64,000 bases of DNA from Raphanus sativus (taxonomy: Eukaryota; Streptophyta; Magnoliopsida; Brassicales; Brassicaceae): assembly GCF_000801105.2 (NCBI RefSeq), contig NC_079517.1, positions 20,531,579 to 20,595,578 of the forward strand, read 5' to 3'. The position numbers and the translations under genes are program-made. Numbering within the stretch: the first letter of the stretch is position 1; every line of letters starts with the position of its first letter. The notes below the pieces were generated by a model that saw only the letters and a program-made list of their open reading frames with translations, searched no databases and had not been told where the DNA came from. This document shows, in pieces, positions 11,281 through 24,443 of the stretch.

Positions 11281-11757
11281 ATGGTCAAAGAAACAGAAAG
11301 AAATTAGCGCAAAGGAAGTGCTACAAAAACAATCAGAGTTGGAGGAAGCCCTGACCGCACCAACAACCAGGTTCCTCCAAAATCATCACTGGAGGAGACC
11401 CTTTCAAAAAATTACACAGGAGAATAATTTTTTGGCGTTAAAGGAGTGAAGTCTTATGGTTGCAAAGTGGAGATCGCAACACCGCCTATTTCCATGCTGT
11501 AACGAAAGGAAGAAAGAAAAGAAATCGAATAACGGTTATAGAGGTTGCGGAAGAAAACCCGGTACATGAAGAAGATGATGTAGATAAGGTGTTTACTGAC
11601 TATTATCAGAAACTATTCTCATCAAAAGATCATCAAGACTACCAAATTGTGGAGGAAACAATCAGCCGAGTATAACAGAGGAGATGAATGCAATTGTTTG
11701 CAAGATACCTGAAGAGCTGGAAGTTAGGAAGGCGATCTTCGCCATTCATGCCGATAT
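11281..11757 (+). pseudogene. LINE reverse-transcriptase upstream region, interrupted
   Basis: The open frame at 11460-11675 reads QSGDRNTAYFHAVTKGRKKR, then NRITVIEV and DKVFTDYYQKLFSS. This is the conserved block between endonuclease and reverse transcriptase in plant LINEs. A preceding frame near 11320-11400 has SELEEALTAPTT, also typical, in another register, and the protein re-enters at about 11705-11757 (PEELEVRKAIFAIHAD) after a frameshift. The sequence stops exactly where the family would continue to the PGPDGF motif, because an antisense Athila LTR begins there. Frameshifts and the insertion make it non-functional. Confidence 0.7.
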
Positions 11758-13010
11758 CACTCAAATTACCCTAAGGAGTGAATTACACTCTCAAATAAAG
11801 AGGTTCAATTGTAGTACTTAGGGATAGAATCCACAGAGAGTACTTAGAGATAGAATCCACAGAGACTCTAGGATTACATAATAGATTTGTGGTTTTTGAA
11901 TTAAAGCTAGATTAATTGGCTTTAACAGTAAACAGCAGGGCGAGCAAGACAGTTGTTCATATGCTTGAGTTTAGGTTTTCAAATGTATTAGGAAGAAGCT
12001 AGATTCAGGTATATTCTCAAGTGCAAAGGATATGATATCTTATTCAATTATCAGGGGTTTATAAATGTTTATTGTTCTTGAACTCGAACTTATATTATAA
12101 TCTATCCACTTTCATTTGTTTAGATTATCTAATGTATGGATCTTCAGATCTCAACTTCTGTTTGCGATCTGAAGAAAGTGTCAATCGATGTTCATACATG
12201 AATGACGATCAATACACCTTTCAAAACATCGATCGATACACCTATCGGCCCATCGATCATGCCTCTTCCAGTAAGCTTTAGCGAACATGTTTAATATGCT
12301 CTCTATCTCCTAGACCAACTTCCATGTGCATCTAATTAGTTAAATCATCCTAGTTCAGTTTCAGGTGATATACCAAGGTTCCGCTTGCGCCAATCAATCC
12401 TATGATCTAAGCTTAAGATGATCAATCTTAAGACTTAGCAATGAGCACAACTAGATGAAGAACTATTTAGAACACTCTAACAACAGTCCATGATTCGCAA
12501 CACATGGATCACCCTTTGAACAACCCTAAATCTAACAATAGAACTACTCAGACATATTCATAATAAACATGGTTATGATGGTCTGAATAATACTTTAAAT
12601 TAAATAGAATTGCAAAGTAAACAAAGTAAATAAGAGAAACAAAGGAATTCAAGATTTTCTCTGTTTTTGTGATGTTCAAGTCTCTCTCTCCAATCCTAAG
12701 CTTTCTCTCTTCTTGGTTTCTCCCTGCCTTCTTTTCTCTTCTAACGTAATACAAAAGTTTTCTATCTAAAACAATAAAAACTTCTAATAAATAGCCTAGC
12801 AGGCGGTCAGGGACTCATAGTGTTAATTCCTTGGAACTTCTGGGTAAAACTAGTAATTTCCTTGAATCGTCATTAAACTCGTGGACTACTCGCTATTGAT
12901 CGACGCTGATAGTGAACCACCAATCGATACTGATGGTGAACCCTCGATCGATATATTACATCAATAATCGACTCCGTCTTGTGTTTTCAACTGAGCTTTC
13001 ATAAAAGATC
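11758..13010 (-). repeat. Athila-type LTR in antisense (copy D) inserted in a LINE
   Basis: The minus strand of 11758-11880 matches the 3' end of LTR A (GATTCTATCCCTAAGTACTA, then TTTGAGAGTGTAATTCACTC against CCCTAAGTATTACAATTGAT and TTTGAGAGAGTAATTTACTT). ATCGATCGAT-rich blocks at 12180-12250 and 12885-12970 are the antisense equivalent of those in copies A-C. The middle is diverged and the distal end is unclear (set by the last CGAT-rich block), so the size is approximate. Confidence 0.6.
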
Positions 13011-14528
13011 CAAAATAGAAAAGATAAAGCTAAAACCAAAGCTAACCTTTTAAGAGAAATATAGCTAAAACCAAACCATATAAGATAAAGCTAAAACCAA
13101 ACCATATAAGATAAATATTCTAAATAGAAAAGAGATGTTGGCGCCAATATCGTCAATGCTGCTGTATAAAATCAGGTTAAAAACTCTTGGTCCAATAACT
13201 TCTTTGTGCAATGGGCCCTCATATCACTCCACATACTAAACTTTTGTATCTCATGATCTCTTTTCAAACATGCTTTCCCCATGTCTTGGCCAATACCTCT
13301 ATGTATCACACTATCAATATAATAAATGGCCTATTTGAGTAATAGTCATACTTGGAAGTAAAATTAGATAGATGGTAATGATTTTCACATAATGAATAAT
13401 CTAAAACTTACATCCAAAATGAACCGGCTATACTGTTCCCACTCATAATTACCCGGTATACATGTGATCTATCTGATGACATATCATAAATAATATATGG
13501 CCAGGAGTAACTGAAAACTATTCCATATTAAAAAAAAAAGAGGATACACTATGTTACACATTTATTGACTCATACATATGCCCCAAATATTTATTTCATA
13601 TCGCCGAAATATTTTAAGATTCAAACCATACCCACAATCCCTAAATATATACTAAAAAACTACACCAGCCCTGTATTTATTCACTATATGCAGTATAATT
13701 AGTAAATAAAAATATAAGAATTTTTAAATAAAAATGTGTATTCTATTTACTATAGATAACAAGTCCAAAAATGCACAACCGTAATTACCAAAATAGTATA
13801 GGACAGCAACCCCATCCCAACACTAAATAATAAATCATATCCCAATCCACCCCAACCCATTAATACTAAACAAAAAACCCTAAACAGAAATATAAACCCT
13901 AAACGGAAATAAAAACCTCAACCCTAACCCCTAAATACTAAACTTTAACTCATAATCACTAAACCCAAAATCAATATTTTTAATATTTAAGTAAACTTAA
14001 AATCTTATTTTCTAATATTAAATTATAATATATAAAATGGAAAGTAAAATAGACTTGTTAATTAAAATCATTTGTGTGGTTAACGAAATGATTAAATTGA
14101 GTTTGTAATCATTTGTGTCAGCATGGTCGACACATAAAGCAATATTCAATCAATGATACAACTTCAAAACGTAATATGTGCTCATTCACTATAAAATCAC
14201 ATTCTATCCTACATTCGTTAAATAGAATAGAACCAAACAATATTACATTTCAAAATTTAAAATAGTTGAGAAGAGTAAGGGTGGCGAGGGAGGAGGAGAG
14301 GACGGTGGCAGCGATGAAACAAGTGGTGGTAGTGCCAATGTTTCAGGTGGAGTTACAACAAACATATTACATATCACGGTAGATATCTATTTGACATCTG
14401 TAATAGAATAGAACAAGAATCAGTCTTGTTTCCGGCCAGCTACTTCAAATCTAATTTCGAACAATCAACTAGGTGGCCCTAAATATTCTCTTACAAATCT
14501 GAGACAATTAAGGGAAAGGTGAATGTGT
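13011..14528. other. intergenic AT-rich DNA, no gene
   Basis: Contains a TGTTGGCGCCAATATCGTCA stretch at 13137 (a palindromic GGCGCC in a sequence similar to retroelement primer-site surroundings, but not a clear one), an AACCCTAAA-rich patch at 13860-13970, and nothing that encodes a recognisable protein. Confidence 0.4.
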
Positions 14529-14840
14529 TAGCATGAATATAGTAGTGTACATCATAAATATTCAATAGAGTAGAACAAATATGTAAACTGAAAACCATAG
14601 AACTCAATGCATAAATTAAACAATGGGAGCATAGAAAAGCAATCAGAAAATGTCAAATAGACCAACACCATTATCCACCACTATAGCATGAATATAGCAG
14701 TGTACATCATAAATATTCAATAGAGTAGAACAAAAATGTAAACTGAAAACCATAGAACTCAATGCATAAATTAAACAATGGGAGCATAGAAAAGCAATCA
14801 GAAAATGTCAAATAGACCAACACCATTATCCACCACTATA
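14529..14840. repeat. 155-bp tandem duplication
   Basis: 14529-14683 (TAGCATGAATATAGTAGTGT...) is repeated at 14684-14840 (TAGCATGAATATAGCAGTGT...) with only a few differences. High identity indicates a recent duplication by unequal exchange or slippage. No coding content. Confidence 0.9.
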
Positions 14841-15814
14841 GCGTTTGTAAACATAAAATTGCAATAATATGCGGAAAAGTATTTGTACTATTCCATTTAT
14901 ACGCAACACTGTTGTCTACCACTATAGCCTTTATATATTATGCAAACAGACATATGTACTATTTCATTTATCTATATAGGTAGTTTACTTTATTTAAAAA
15001 TTATACAAATAAAGCAACAAAAGTCCACATAGTTATCTTCATTGGTTCTATTTCATTTATATAATCAGTCAACTATACTAACTTGCAAATAGAATATAAT
15101 TAACATTTTTTTAAAACAGAAAAAGTTAACTTTTGGTTACCTTACTTTAAAAAAAAAACAGATTACGACATATACCTTCGTGAAGTATATTCCTATAATA
15201 TGAGGTGTCAAATTTGAATTGGAAAATCGCGACTTCAACTCACATCAGGAACTGTATTGTCTTCCTCGCAAAAATGAATCCTGAAAACCCATAATATTAA
15301 CATGTTTCTCGCCGCCCCAGTCTCGTCGATCGCCACCGCACAAGTTTGTCGCTCGACACACGAGTCTTCAAAGCTCTATTATTTACCATATCTCTTTACC
15401 ATCAATAGAGAATTTTTTTATTAATTGTCCCACAAATCTGAGAAGAAACAGATTCACCTTTCCAAAATTAAAAAAAAAAAGTAATTTGGAGAGAACAAGT
15501 GAATATCAAAAGACCACTAAATTAATTTTGCAGGTAATAATTAATATAAATTATTATTTTTTGCAGGCTGCATCGGTCATGTACAAGGATAAAAGACATT
15601 ATTATTTTTTTACAATATGAATGATTTGGAGAATTAAAAAAAACACAGCAACTGGAAAGATCAAAACTAATTTCTTCTCATCCAGCGAATCATCATGCTA
15701 CTGCATTGTCCAGCGTTCTTTGAATGTAGAGAGGAGATGCGATTTCAGATTTTTTTCTAGGAACCGCGTGAGCTGTTCAGCCGTGCGGTAGACACCAGTG
15801 TGCTTTCCTACTGT
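14841..15814. other. intergenic DNA, no gene
   Basis: AT-rich with poly(A) runs (15150, 15470). The only GC-rich patch (15302-15370) contains no open frame of note. Confidence 0.4.
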
Positions 15815-16055
15815 TCCGTTCCCTCCACACACTGCGGTATATCGGTACAGTAATGCAATTGGTCAATGAGCTAGTTATAATTTGTTTGGACGTGATACTG
15901 CAATTTTCCTATAATTACAAGGTATTCCTTTACGAAAGTAACAACAAAAATATTAGTTCAGTTGCAATTTTACCGCAGTGTGTGGAGGGAGTACCTTGTA
16001 ATTACTGGCAATTTTCCTATAATTACAAGGTATTCCTTTACGAAAGTAACAACAA
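15815..16055. repeat. compound direct and inverted repeats
   Basis: A 47-bp block CAATTTTCCTATAATTACAA... is present at 15901-15947 and again at 16009-16055 (108-bp offset), nearly or fully identical. CCCTCCACACACTGCGGTA at 15821-15839 reappears inverted as TACCGCAGTGTGTGGAGGGA at 15971-15990, and GTACCTTGTAATTA (15991) is inverted relative to TAATTACAAGGTA. The short plus-strand frame over it is a by-product. Confidence 0.8.
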
Positions 16056-16116
16056 ATAAATCTTTCCTACCCTCTTCTCAAAATTAAATCTTTCATAGGG
16101 TTAGAGTTAGTTTAGT

Positions 16117-17560
<1,444 letters not shown>

Positions 17561-18900
17561 ATTTTCTCTCTCGCCGACAAAAAAAGAAGATCTAGTTTCC
17601 TCCGGCCCGGACGGCGCGTGAAGGCGCGTACCAGCGACCGTAGGCCCCCTCTTCCTTCCCTTCCGTTTGTTTTCCTTTTGCTTCTCTTCGACTCTGCTCA
17701 CTCTCTCTGCTTTGCTCGAGTTTCTGGATCTGACATCGAGTCGGCTTCATCTCTGTTGCAGGGGAGCTCTGCTCCGGCTTCGTTCGTTTAGGTGCTTGGA
17801 CTCTCGGCACAGGATGGGTGACAGTTTCTATTGGAGGAGCCAGCTTTTAGGGTTTGACAAGAGGTCCCTTAAGCTTCTTGTAGGGGTGGTGGTGCGTGGA
17901 GGGGAATAGCTCGCTCACTTTATGTTCTGGTTGCGGTCTTTGTACCGTTACCGTTGGGTGTTGGATGTGAGGCGAGTGGGAGCAGACTGGCGTCCTTTCT
18001 TGGTGTCTCGGACGGACAAATCTCTGTCTCTCCTTGTCATGGTTCCTCTGGAGATCCTGTTACTCATAGTCGAGCCTCAATCCTTGCTGCTAGCGTGGTG
18101 CTAGGGCCTGTGAAGCTGGCTTGTGGAGTGTGACCGGCTGCGGTTTCGAGTTTAGTCGTTTATGGCTCTCTCGAGGCGTCTTCGTTACCTCCCTTCCATT
18201 CAGCTTTTCCCTTCCTGATGGTCTGACTACTTTTTCTCTGGTGAACAGTGGTCCGCTTGTTATCCAGATTGATGTTTGCTCTGGTTCGGTTTGTGCTGTT
18301 TGAACTGTGCCACCGGTTCATCATTTTGACATCAAAGGCTGTCCTTTTCTTCGGTTCTCGGAGGAGGCAACTGGCGGGGGCTCAATTGCTTCTTGTGGTC
18401 TGAGAAGCTCTCATTTCTCTCGGTGGATCAGTTGGCTGTGAGGCGCATCCCAGTGCCGTGATATCGTCTTCCCATGGGACTCTTGTTGCGGTAGTGTCTT
18501 CAGTTTGTCTTTGCAGGTCATGGAGCAGTTTTAGTCTGTCGTTTGCCATCTTTCCGTTCCCGTTTTTCTGCTTCTCGGATGGACTCGAGATCCTAACCGA
18601 TCTCTTTACCATGTTGGTTTGGTGCTGATGGAGTTTGTACAGGAGATATGGAGTGATTTTTTCTCATGGTTTGTGCTCTATTTCTTTCTTCATTAGTATT
18701 TGGTGCTTAATGGATTGGTACAGTTATGAGTGTCGAGGCGATCACCAAAACCTACCTACTCCTAAGGTGACATCGATAGTCTCGACATCCGAGGCAACGA
18801 GAGAACCTCACCTATTTATGGTCATCACCGAGGGTTGAGAACAGGAATCGATTCCTTAGGATTTTAAAATCAAAGTAGTGAAACGTGCCGGATTTAGTGG
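17561..18900 (+). other. GC-richer block, possible untranslated or retroposed sequence
   Basis: Begins with CTCCGGCCCGGACGGCGCGT and a CT-rich leader (17640-17720), is distinctly less AT-rich than both flanks, and has several short plus-strand frames (17667-17909, 17922-18104, 18121-18303) in different registers without any known motif. It resembles a LINE 5' leader or a processed transcript with many frameshifts. I could not identify the source. Confidence 0.3.
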
Positions 18901-19610
18901 GTGGGCGAAACTATATTTGTAATACATTGATTCGGGAGTTTTTATTGAATTCGGCCTTTTAACCGTTTCAAAAATTTCCGTTTCTCGGGTTGATTGATAT
19001 ATTAAAAAAAATATTTAATTTCAAGAAAAAAAAACTTAACTCACTCGGTAAATATCTGTGAACTTTTTCTGAACTTTATGCTACATTGGTATCATAAATA
19101 AATTAGACTATTGGATAATATATCCTTTATTAGAGCAACCAGTCCACAGACGGTGCATTTTAAAATGAAAATTATTCTCAAGTAGTAAAAAAAAGTAGAA
19201 AATTCATCCTCAAGTCCACACGAGTTTCCATGATAAATAATCAAAATTTAACTTCTACAGGAGAATATTCTATGATCACATTCAATGTAAATGATTACAT
19301 AATCAGTTTACAGAAACGAACAAAAGGAAGAAACAAACCCAACATGTTCTGCAGTCGTCAACGCGCGGAGCCAGCATAGAAACGCGTTTTTCAGTTTTGA
19401 AATGTTAAAACGTCATCGTTCCTACAAACATTGTAGCCGATTACATTGACTTCCACGTTATCCTTCGTCTTATCTCAATATCCTTATAAGTTTTTTTTTT
19501 TTTTTTTTGTAACAGGCTTAAATATTCTTATAAGTTGCTCTATCACTTCACATGCATCAAAGAAAACTTAAACACACACTTGAGATATTTTTTAAACACA
19601 GAAAGAAAAT
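18901..19610 (+). promoter_or_regulatory. upstream region of the peroxidase gene
   Basis: AT-rich DNA with a T-tract at 19491-19508. TATA-like TTATAAG motifs lie at 19483-19490 and 19527-19533; the second, about 80 bp before the ATG, is the better placed. A leader of A-rich sequence (CACAGAAAGAAAAT) precedes the start codon. Confidence 0.45.
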
Positions 19611-21139
19611 ATGGGTTTGGTCGGATCATTATTCTCGTTCATAGTCTTCCTTAGCTGTCTCATTGCCGTTTGTGGCCAAGGTACGAGGATCGGGTTCTAC
19701 TCGACCACATGCCCTAACGCCGAGACCATTGTTCGGACCACTGTGACATCTCATTTTGGTTCAGATCCGAAGATTGCACCCGGTTTACTACGAATGCATT
19801 TCCACGATTGCTTTGTCCAGGGTTGTGATGGTTCAGTGCTTATATCAGGACCTGACACCGAAAAAACCGCTGGTGCAAACTTTAACCTACGTGGTTTTGA
19901 AGTCATTGACGATGCCAAGACGCAGCTTGAGGCCGCGTGTCCTGGTGTTGTCTCTTGTGCCGATATTTTAGCCCTAGCCGCTCGTGATTCAATCGCCCTC
20001 GTAAGTATACAAGAAAATGAATTAAGCCTTGTATTATTTTAAATGCCAAGTCTGCGTTTGCGGTTTTGATGTGAATTAATCTTTATATTATTATAGTAAA
20101 ACAGCATGCAAGTTAAAAGCATTTGAAAAAATTGAAGTTTGTAAGTTGTAACAATAGAGATTTTAATTAAACAGATATATATGAGATACTAAATAATTAT
20201 AACGTTTATGTGACGTTTGCATGGGTGCATGTAGACGAAAGGACAAAGCTGGCAAGTCCCAACAGGACGCAGAGATGGACGAGTTTCACTGGCAACAAAC
20301 GTTAACAATCTTCCTTCCCCAAGTGACTCCGTGGATGTTCAACGAAGGAAGTTCGCCGCTTTCCGCCTCAACACTCGCGATCTTGTCGCTCTCGTCGGTC
20401 AGTAACTTTTACCAAATTCAAGATTCTGGATCCGATCGATTTGTTCAGAGAAAAATTGAGTCAATCTTTTCATTTGGTAGGCTAATGATCTTAAATATAA
20501 CTTGATTGCATAAGATCATCAACTAGATACTAATCTGATAGACCTAAACTAAATGACAATATATAAAAACCAAATATACCAATGATTAAGCAGACTTTCC
20601 TTGCCACTTTTCGTGATTACGATATGTTTCGCATTTTTGGATTTTATGGTTTTGAAGATTTAATCAGAAAACTAAAATACTTATACATATAATATTTGTA
20701 ATCAACCTGAACATATGGATAAATGATTTTAATAGGAGGACACACGATTGGAACAGCTGCATGTGGGTTTTTCACAAACAGAATATTCAATACGAGTGGA
20801 AACAGTGCAGATCCAACCATGGACCAAACATTCGTACCAGAACTTCAAAGACTTTGTCCTCTAAACGGAGACGCATCAACTCGCGTGGATCTTGACTTCG
20901 GAAGTGGCAATACTTTTGACACTTCATTCTTCAACAATCTTAGTCGGGGCAGAGGAATTCTTCAATCCGATAATGTTCTCTGGACAAATCCATCGACTAG
21001 AACTATAGTGCAAGAGTTTATGGCTTCTAGAGACAATTTCAATGCTCAGTTTGCGAGGTCGATGGTCAAGATGAGTAATATTGGTGTGAGGACAGGGGGA
21101 AATGGGGAAATTCGAAGGGTTTGTTCGGCAGTTAATTGA
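19611..21139 (+). CDS. PRX62: secreted class III peroxidase, PRX62-like
   Basis: Heme peroxidase of the plant secretory type, which uses H2O2 to oxidise phenolic substrates in the apoplast and cell wall. Exons 19611-20000, 20235-20397 and 20736-21139, all with GT/AG borders, join in frame to give 318 residues, the usual family length. Residues 1-23 form a signal peptide ending at CGQ, followed by [12 protein letters not shown]. The distal heme motif RMHFHDCF (Arg and His, residues 61-68), calcium-site region [31 protein letters not shown] and the proximal-heme motif [11 protein letters not shown] are all present, as are the conserved disulfide cysteines. The end reads RRVCSAVN. Nothing is broken. 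It resembles Arabidopsis PRX62 (At5g39580) almost throughout; a close paralogue (PRX71-like) is less likely given the neighbouring VTI11 and CDC2C. Introns are short (234 and 338 bp). A Mutator-type element sits 128 bp past the stop. Confidence 0.93.
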
Positions 21140-21267
21140 ATTGCTTGATTACGCAAACGAGGGCTCTAGAAAATTGCACTTAGATGATTCGGTTTCTTTG
21201 GTTTACTATGGTAAAATTTAATAAAATGTACTTTTTAAATTATGCTAAACTAAACTCAAAAGAAAAA

Positions 21268-22221
21268 GAGTAATTCTTGGGTTCACTCCCTAGGTGAACC
21301 TATATGTTAATTCACCAATACGATTTTACTATTTTATATTCATTATCTTTTAAAAGAGAAACAAATTATTGTCAAATTATATTAGCCATGTTCTTTTAGT
21401 CAACGCCACCGCCAGCGGCTACGACTGAAAATTAAACGTATCACCACGGAGAAACACAAGCAACCACATCATCATGAAACCACGCCAGCCTGTTTTCCTT
21501 GACGCTGCGTCTGATTGCGAGGACTAAATGGAACGCTGAATATTTCAGCGGCAGCGGCTTCTTAGATTTTGTACTCCCGCAGATCATTAGCGTCAATTTT
21601 AGTTTTCCGTTGCGTTCAATTTGCTTCCTCCATACTGTATTTTCTTTGTTGCAGCCGCCAGTCGCGCGCTAATGAAAAGAACATGGCTATTATGTTTTAA
21701 GATTAAAGATAAAAATGCAAGAATTTAAAAAAAAATAGTTGCAAAAAGAAATATTTTTACTTTTTTAATACCATCAGCAAAACACTAAACCCTAAATCTT
21801 AAATCCTAAACCTTTGGGTAAATCCTAAACCCTTGAATCCTAAATCCTTGAACTTTTTTAAAGTAATTTTAATACCGTCAGAAAAACACTAAACTCTAAA
21901 CCCTAAATAATTGGATAAACCTAAACCTTGGATAAATTCTAAACCATATGATTTAAGATTTATCCAAGGGTTTAGGATTTACCCAAAGATTTTGAGTTTA
22001 GTATTTAGGGTTTAGTGTTTTGTTGACAGTATTAAAATTATTTTTTTTTAAGTTTTTTGTTTGCAACTAGTATTATTTTTTATTTATTTTTATCTTTTAG
22101 TTTTTAAAACATAATTTAATTTGAAAATATTTTAATTCCTTATAATAAATATGAAATAGTGAAATCCTATTGGTGGGTGAACCTATAGGTTCACTTTAGG
22201 GAGTGAACCGAAGAATTACCC
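21268..22221. mobile_element. 954-bp non-autonomous Mutator-type element (MITE)
   Basis: Flanked by a perfect 9-bp direct repeat AAAGAAAAA (21259-21267 and 22222-22230). Ends are inverted repeats: left GAGTAATTCTTGGGTTCACT, right (reverse complement) GGGTAATTCTTCGGTTCACT, continuing with CCC, GTGAACCTATA and CACCAATA-type text for about 60 bp. The inside contains no gene but has inverted CCTAAACCCTAAATC / GATTTAGGG blocks (21780-22020) that let it fold on itself. A 9-bp target duplication with long terminal inverted repeats fits a Mutator-superfamily derivative. Confidence 0.85.
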
Positions 22222-22230
22222 AAAGAAAAA

Positions 22231-22639
22231 TGTCATTTCTTACATGGGATGCTTCTTTGTGTTGATAAATAGAAAGAAAACACTCTGTGAAATCATTCGC
22301 TAAGTTATAGTTTTGTAGCCAGGCCTGAAAGCCTTCGGAGTGTCGACTGTCCCCAATTGTGAGCAGCCTCGCGAGAATGTGCTTATCTATACGGCGAAAC
22401 ATGATACTCTGAAGCTTTTGTACTTCACCATAGCGACGAGAGTTTCTCTCTCTCCATACATTTGGTTATTTATAATTGTATCAAAATTATCCAAACTTTT
22501 TAGTGTTTTTTATGAGTGTTCTAAAAGTTGTTCTAGACGGCGTTTAACGCTAAATTTTCTATAACCATATGACGAATATTTTATAAAACGATTAGATAAT
22601 TACAAAATTATAACAATAGATAAAAATAATTTATTATTT
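22231..22639. other. spacer, no gene
   Basis: AT-rich; short frames without motifs. Confidence 0.4.
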
Positions 22640-23482
22640 ATAAACTAGAATAGTTAATATTTTGTTGTATAAATTTTATGAGAATAAACAATATGAATAT
22701 TGTAAGTGCAGATTTTAAATAAGTTTGAAAAATCAACATGAGGGAATAAACTTTCACAACAAAGGTGTTCAGAAACTCGATAATATCTTGACGTACAATA
22801 TGTACTAGGTGAAAGTAATATGTAAAGTCACTGGAAGAGAGTGTTGGTCGGATGATGTTAGTAAAAATGCAGAGTTCACGTGAGTCAAGATTCAAAGTTC
22901 TAATGTACATCTTGTATTAGTTGGAAGTACAGCAGGATCTATAATGAGATTGAAAAATGACAAGATCAAGCTGGAGCTAAGTGGATGGCTTGGAGATTGG
23001 ATCTGGAGTCAGCTAGAGCTAAACTAAATGTTACTTGAAAACTAAGCAACCAGATATTTACCTTGGAGAAAGGAGATTCATTGAAGGAGTATTTCCAAAA
23101 GACTTTGTACAAGTATTGGAAATATTCTATAGGAAGATGTGAGAATATGTCTTCTTTCGGGAATTGGCTAGTATCAGCCACGAGACTACCGATTATAAGT
23201 AGGTTGTAGTGAGTTTTGTACGAGCTCATCAGAGAGAAAACTATTTTAGCAAAAAAAGGGTTTCATAACTTGTAAGGTGAATGAAATACAAATGGCTAAA
23301 AGAGAGAGGTTCTAGAGGTCTTGTATTCGACCTTAGGATGTGTGAGATTAGGGCAAAAAGTCAAGAGGGTCTTAATCTTTTTGGGATTCTATTTAAAGAG
23401 AGACTTGTAAATTCACTTTAACAGAAATCTAGTAAATACACATATTTTTTGTATAGAAATTCTCTGTGTTCATTTGCATAGT
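22640..23482 (+). repeat. probable decayed retroelement LTR
   Basis: No coding content. The last 150 bp (CTATTTAAAGAGAGACTTGT, AAATCTAGTAAATACACAT, TTCTCTGTGTTCATTTGCAT) have the layout of the R-U5 part of a plant LTR. It ends directly at the Athila LTR copy B. Identification is by style only. Confidence 0.3.
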
Positions 23483-24443
23483 TGATATACCATGAAGTTT
23501 ACCCACTTTCAACCATGGTATATAAATGTTTTAAGATATAATTATTATATTTTGGAATTTATTTAATATGTTTACAGCTTCATGAGTCATTTGGGGTAAT
23601 AGGAAGATTTTGGAGCATTTCATAGTATTTTAGAGATTTCACCTGAGCCGACCATTGACCAACACATATGGATCGATACTGAGAGACTACGATCGATCGA
23701 TGCACACCTTGTGCCATCGATCAATGGCGAACGCACAGAAACCAACTTTGTTCACAACGGACTTGAAGCCCAAGCCCAAGACTTTGTTCGCAGTCAACAC
23801 ACGCTTTCTTATTTCCTATTATTCACATAAAAATGTTTTAAGTTTAGAGTTGGAGAGAAGAGCAGACTCCTTCAGAGATTGTTTTGGAACTACAAATTTC
23901 TATCTATTTATCTATGCAGTTTTTATTATCTATTGATATCTTTTACATTGCTATGTATGAGTAATTCACCTTGTTAGGTTTAGGATTCAAATAGGATATG
24001 AAGGATTAACCAAAACTATAGAATTGCTAAGTTGTTAGAGATGTTCATCTTGAGAATTGTGTTTAATGCTTGTGTTCTAGAGTAGCTAACTAGAACCCTG
24101 ATAATAAGATAATTAGGCGAAAGCGAGGGCTTCGTATTTCACCAGAATAGATTCTCTAAGCTAGGATTGATAGAAACAAATGGAAGGTTATCTAGGAAGT
24201 CTAGTGGACATTATTCAACCCGTTCTTAAAGCTTGCTAGAAGCGCATCGATCGATAGTCCTATAGACTAATCGATCGACGCGACGAAAGGTGTATCGATC
24301 GATATTTATATGGAATCATCGATCGACACTTTTTTCGGACCAACAAACAGAAGTTGAAGTTTGAAGATCTAGACAATATATAGTCTAAAATACGGAAGTT
24401 GATCGACTATTGCCTTTGTTGAGTTCTCATACATCTTACTTTC
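23483..24443 (+). repeat. Athila-type LTR copy B, 3'-truncated
   Basis: Begins TGATATACCATGAAGTTTAC and follows LTR A and copy C, but lacks the TTCCACCAAATTACAAGAAT block (deletion near 23780). It is cut off at CATACATCTTACTTTC where copy C begins. It contains paired ATCGATCGAT clusters at 24245-24320. Confidence 0.7.

Noticed and set aside
20221..20505. 94-residue frame in the peroxidase gene
   Set aside because: Wrong register over exon 2; the correct frame gives the TGRRDGRVS peroxidase motif.
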